A stretch of 64,000 nucleotides of DNA, taken from NCBI GenBank assembly GCA_963971285.1, contig OZ020264.1, forward strand, positions 10,740,431 to 10,804,430, in the 5' to 3' direction. The DNA comes from Astropecten irregularis (taxonomy: Eukaryota; Echinodermata; Asteroidea; Paxillosida; Astropectinidae). Numbering within the stretch: the first letter of the stretch is position 1; every line of letters begins with the position of its first letter. Both the position numbers and the translations under genes were made by a program. Below are positions 49,901 to 55,900 of the stretch, in pieces. Below the pieces are notes generated by a model. It saw only the letters and a program-made list of their open reading frames with translations. It was not told the DNA's origin and did no database searches.

Positions 49901-52900
49901 TTATACACAACTTCCATTGGTTAAAATTCCGCCCTAATTTTCTTCCTATATCCATAGGCACGTTCTCACACACCAAAAAAACGCGACTATTTGGGTCGCG
50001 ATTTGGAGCGCGACCCAAATAGTCGCGCTTATTTGTGTGGGGAAACAAATAATCGCGACTATTTGGGTCGCGATTTGGAGCGCGACCCAAATAGTCGCGC
50101 TTATTTGTGTGGGGACACAAATAATCGCGACTATTTGGGTCGCGATTTGGAGCGCGACCCAAATAGTCGCGCTTATTTGTGTGGGGACACAAATAATCGC
50201 GACTATTAGTGCGTCTTTTTGCAAATAGTCGCGATTATTTGCTGTGTGAACGGTGCACCAAAAAATACCGGTTTTTATATCCCATCATGCAAGGCGGGCC
50301 CGCGAGTTTAGCACAGGATGCATGCCAACTTCACGCTTCACTGCGCACGGGCAGTTTGATAGAAATCGTACCGGTACGATTGGGTCGCGCTTTTTTGGCT
50401 GTGGGAACACGCGCGACTATTTGGGCCGCGATTTGGAGTGCGACCCAAATAGTCGCGCTTTTTGGCGTGTGAGAACGTGCCTCATGTCGCCCAATTAAAC
50501 AACAGAAAATGCCACAGCGAATGACCCCGTGGTGATATGAGGCACGTTCTCACACATCAAAAAGCGCGACTATTTGGGTCGCGATTTGGAGTGCGACCCA
50601 AATAGTCGCGCTTTTTGGTGTGTGAGAACGTGCCTATGGTCTACATTTTCCCCCAGTTCAAAGGCAAGGTCGGTGAGGTGATAATGATCGACAAAGATGG
50701 AGATGTCAAAGTCGACTTTGGCGAGTCGTCCTTCTTCCTTCATCCTCTGTGCCTTTCCATGGAAAAGATACACGTGACTGAAAAAGAGACTATAAATGAC
50801 ATACAAGGTTTGGAGATGTTTGTAGCCCACCTCAGCTAGAATATGTAAAATCATTACAAAATTGTGTCAGTTTCACATGTGGCTTATTCGATGATCCCAT
50901 ATATTGATGAAAAGGTACGACCGCTCTGAGTGCATGACAACCGATGGTGTTTCACAGATTTGCAGGCCTTCTAATGCTGGGTACATTCTGATCCGAAATG
51001 AGTGGTTTCATGGTTTCTGACTAGGAAAGGATCAGATGCTGTTGACCATTTGGGGCACTGCCAGCATGTGGCCGGATTCATTTTGGTACAGCGCGAGTAC
51101 GGTATTTCAGAGGGCCTGATTCGAATCCCGATTCAGTCTTTATTCAGTGACACCTAATTCTGATTTTAATTTTCACCTTTGAATGACTTTTATGACAACA
51201 ACATTAAATATCAATATCAATGAATATCAATGAATACCAATGAATATCGATGAATATCGATGAATATCGATGAATATCGATGAATATCAATGAATATCAA
51301 TGAATATCGATGAATATCGATGTATATCGATGAATATCAATGAATATCAATGAATATCAATGACTATTTATTACTTTATGTGTTTAAAGAGTCCTGGAAA
51401 CAATTGAAACAGAATCAGTGTAATGGGACAAAAAGTGTCTCTTTCTTTACTTGTTCTGCAATATTACGACCAAAGAAATGCCTGAAAAGAACATAAATAA
51501 TTATGCTTATAAAGACTTGTCGTGGTTTTCTTGTTATGAATACTGAATATTGTCTTATGTTTTGCTTCATTGACTTTTACTTCGTTACCGAAACTCGCTT
51601 ATAATGTTCTTACATTTAGTTGTGAGTGAAGTACTCTCTGCCCTCCTGTTGCAAAAGTTGGTAGCTGTTGGTGGTTCAACAGATGGAGAAGAATTGTTCA
51701 ATGCAGCCATCAATGGCAGAACAAGCCGAGTGAGAGAGATCATCAAGGAAACCCCTGAAGCGGTATAGTTTGTATATCACTGCATTCGTATTTAAAGTAA
51801 ATGATCATCAATTCGCAAAAATACTCCAATCGGACTGTCAAATGTAGCTATCAATGTTCGTAATAGGCCCGGAATACCTTAAAGGTTACCTGAAATCGAG
51901 ACTCATATGAAGTTAAATACATCTGTATTTTCATAAAACTCAATATGTCTATCATTGTTTGTGTTAAAAAATATTGTCGGTAAAAAGGGGGGGGGGGGGG
52001 GTAATTTAGACACATAATTTAGCACCCCACTAACTTTTCGCTACGAAAAAAACTTGCTACCTCACCGGCAGAACGCCACAGAGTATACAAGTTTGCAAAC
52101 CTGCCGACCCGGCGTTTTTGTTCAAATCGAAGAGTAAAATCCTACATGCAATGGGAGACTTTTGGAGAGTCGGTCTTGAGTCAACAGCGCACGCGCAATC
52201 CATGCTTGCGCAATTGTGAGCATGCGCGCGTTGTATTGCGCGTGCGTGCGCGTGCGCTGTTGACTCAAGACCGACTCTCCAAAAGTCTCCCATTTGCGCG
52301 AGCCAGCATGAGCTGCTGTGGTACGAGCCTTCTTGTTCTGCCGATGACGTCACACACATTGTTTCGTGTATTGGTTTCGATGGGGATTTTTGGGAGGCGG
52401 GGCATACATGTACTGATCTTTTATCTTTGGGGTCAAAATGAAGCACTTACATAAAGGTATATTGTTTTATATTGTTATTCATTATGCATTAAGCAATAAT
52501 CTTAAAGCACTTTCACCCCTTTCCCAAATTTGATTCCAGGTATCCTTTAAATAACAGTACGTACGATCAACTGCAATTCTTACAACAATGTCATCATGCG
52601 TACATAATAGGCCTATAGTGAGTGTCGTATTCTAATTTTCTACCCGAGCTCATCAGCAAAATGTCAGTTGACCTGTAAGGATCCCCTTTTTCTGAAATAA
52701 ACGCCATCCACTATAGTTTAGTTTATTTGTTTTGTTGCCTTTTTGTTGTAGGTGAAATTTCAGAACGCACATGGCCAGACTGCGCTGGCAGGCGCTGCCC
52801 ACCGTGGCCACATGGATTCAGTGAAAGCATTGGTTGCAGGCAAAGCACCGTTAGACGTAACTGATGAGGACGGAGATACAGCACTTGCATTTGCAGTGAT

Positions 52901-55900
52901 TGGGTAAGATTTGGCAATGATCACATTTGAGCTGATTATTCATAATTCCTTCATCACGAGAGGAATGTTGGTAAACGTGACAATTTGTCACCTACACCTC
53001 GAAATAACACTCAATTGTCACAGGAACAAAAATCGCATTTTGAAAAAAAAACCCCCATAATCACATAATCATATAAACATCTTTTATCCACATTTATTTA
53101 TGATAATTTTGTCTCTAAACAGCAACCAACCAGATATTGCCAAGCACCTCCTTCAATCTGGCAGCAGCATAAATACATCTGACAATAAAGGACTGACCCC
53201 ACTTCACCTTGCAGCTGCCCAAGGTCACGAGACATGCGCTGAAGTGCTGCTGAATTGCGGGCGCCACTGTAATGTCAACGCAAAAGTAAGTCAAACTATT
53301 TCTTTCATTACATCTGAAAAGAATTGAATTGTCACAGGAGAAAGTTAAGTGTTAATCTTCAAACCTTCTGGTTACTTCTGTTTTTTTTTTTTTTTTTTTT
53401 TTTTACATATGCAGGACAAAGATGGAGACCCCCCATTGTTCATAGCAATGATCAAAGACGAGAATCAAATCATCCGTTTGCTGGTGGAACACGAGGAAAC
53501 AAATCTCATGCTCACAAATGACAAGGGGTTCAATGCGTTGCACCATGCAGTTGTCAGTACCAGCAGTTTGTAAGTACTATTCATCACATAATTCGTCACT
53601 TTTAGACTTTAACAAGAGAACTTCGAAACTCAAGAACAAAGTAACAAATAAACGTTATCTTTATTTGCGAGTCCAATATGGCGATGAGTAGGGCATCACT
53701 TTGAGGTACAAGTTAAACAAAATTCCCATGAATATACTTTCAATGAATTTCCATTTTTTCCCAGTAAATTTAGGATCAACTTAAATATCTTATGAACGTT
53801 GTAAATTATGACCATATTTTGACATTGACATAATAATTGATTATGTACTTCTGAAGATGGCGTCTGTGAAGCGTCCCACTTGGCAAGAATAAGGTAAATA
53901 AAACAGACAGAAACACTGACTTAAAAGTAATGATACACATGATAGATAAAATGGAGAATACATGTTGATCAGATCCCTTGGAACAGAAGTCATAATATTG
54001 CCCTCAACGATATGCCTGCAAGATCAGATCAGCATGTCCGTTCTGATTTATTAACAAACGGATTTCAAATTCATACCCGTCATGCAGTGCTGTCCAGAGG
54101 ATTCTATCGAAGGCGCCCTCAATGATCAACATTGCAAAAGATGACGGTTTCACGGCACTGCATCTGGCCGCCTTCAACGGTCTGGCTGACATCGTGTTGA
54201 TTCTTATCAAACAGGTGAACGTGAATACGAATTAAGCTTCGAATCAAAACTGTGAAGTCTTTTCCTAATGATATATTTGTCCTCCCACAAGCACGATGAA
54301 ATGGGAGACTTTGGAGAACCGCAGCCGATTTCACGAAACTTTACGCCATGATGGCGTTAGTCCACTTACACCACAAATGTTGCCTGAGTGGCGCAACTTA
54401 CGCAACATTTGTGGCGTAAGTGGACTTACGTCGGCTGCTGGTCTTCAAGTCAACAGCGCACGCGCACGCACGCGCAAAACAACGCGCGCATGCTCACAAT
54501 TGCATGCGCGTGCGCTGTTGACTTGAAGACCGATTCTCAAAAGTCTCCCATTGGTTCCATGACACACGTGTTCCTTCACACGCGTTCTTGTCTCCGAAAA
54601 ATCCAAATTCTGCAGTGTTGGAGCAAAGGCATTTCCTCAAGGCCAAGGACAATGCTTTGTCCTTCAAGTGGAAATCAAGCTTTAAGGCCAAGCCCAAGGA
54701 TTAACTTTAATACTTATTGCAATACGAACATCATTTTGTGATCATCATAACGAATATCAAGTAAACAATGCTGTATTAAATACATAACCCCCCCCCCTTT
54801 GATGGCAAAATACCATCGTGGAATTGTAACCCATACAGTGTTTCTGTTACGTACCTCTGTAAATATCAATAACAGAGTAAAACCGATGATGCCGATTTGT
54901 TTACAGTGACAGACAACGTCTTGACGACGTCATTTAAAATGATATCCATAGATGCAAATGCTCACATGAATACGTTTTATCACTGTCATTCCAACTGAAG
55001 TTGATTTTGTTTTCGACAGAATGTTCGGCACTGGTAGGTGAGGTAACACGTTATGATATGATCGTCAAGCCAAAATAAGCCTTCATTTTCTTGTAGAAAA
55101 TAAGAACCTTTTTAATGTCTCTTTTTGTAGGGCAACTGCGATAAAGAATTGAAAAATGATAATGGTCAAACAGCACTTCACCTGGCCGTTGACATGACTC
55201 ACAACGAATGCATTGAAGCTCTCGTTAATAACGGTGCCAACGTGAACGCTCAAGACAACGACGGTGACACGTGCCTCCATCTCGTTATGATGAAGGCCAG
55301 TTTGGAGGAAGTTTTAGGATCCTTACCAGTGTTGCAGGTGACTGTTGTATTTCTTATATGGTGTATGTGTACATACTTGTGTATATGATATTACTTATGT
55401 AATAAATAATCATCTTGGCAAATCTAGAGTCGTGACAGAAAAAAAAGAATATTCTTGGGCGGTGGGTATCTAAAAAAAAAATGAGAAAAGAAATGCTGGA
55501 AAATACTGGATCTTTTAAGTTATTACGCGGCAATTACATGAAAAACGCGTTGTGTAAGCTATATGGATGCATGATTTTATACTCCTGATAAGACATAGCA
55601 GAAGCGAGTGTTAGAAAATGGGTCTATCCTCCCAAAATATTGGCTAATCAAGCACAAAGCCATCTCCACCCTCAAAGGTCCTATGATGCAAGCACCATGG
55701 ACTATAAACTAACCCATGGCTGGACTCGAACCCACAATCTGTACAGTGACCATAAGATCCTAAGTGCGACAAACAACATCTCTGTCAAGGCTACAGCACT
55801 CCCACCATGATTATTTATAACGTTTATCTCTACATTCTGACATGAATAGTCAACTACAGTGATCAATGTGATTTTTATTCTCTGGATATGGGATGGAAAC

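Noticed and set aside
49833-50228. Repetitive frames on both strands
   Set aside because: Read-through of the 72-bp palindromic unit gives periodic peptides with no coding sign.
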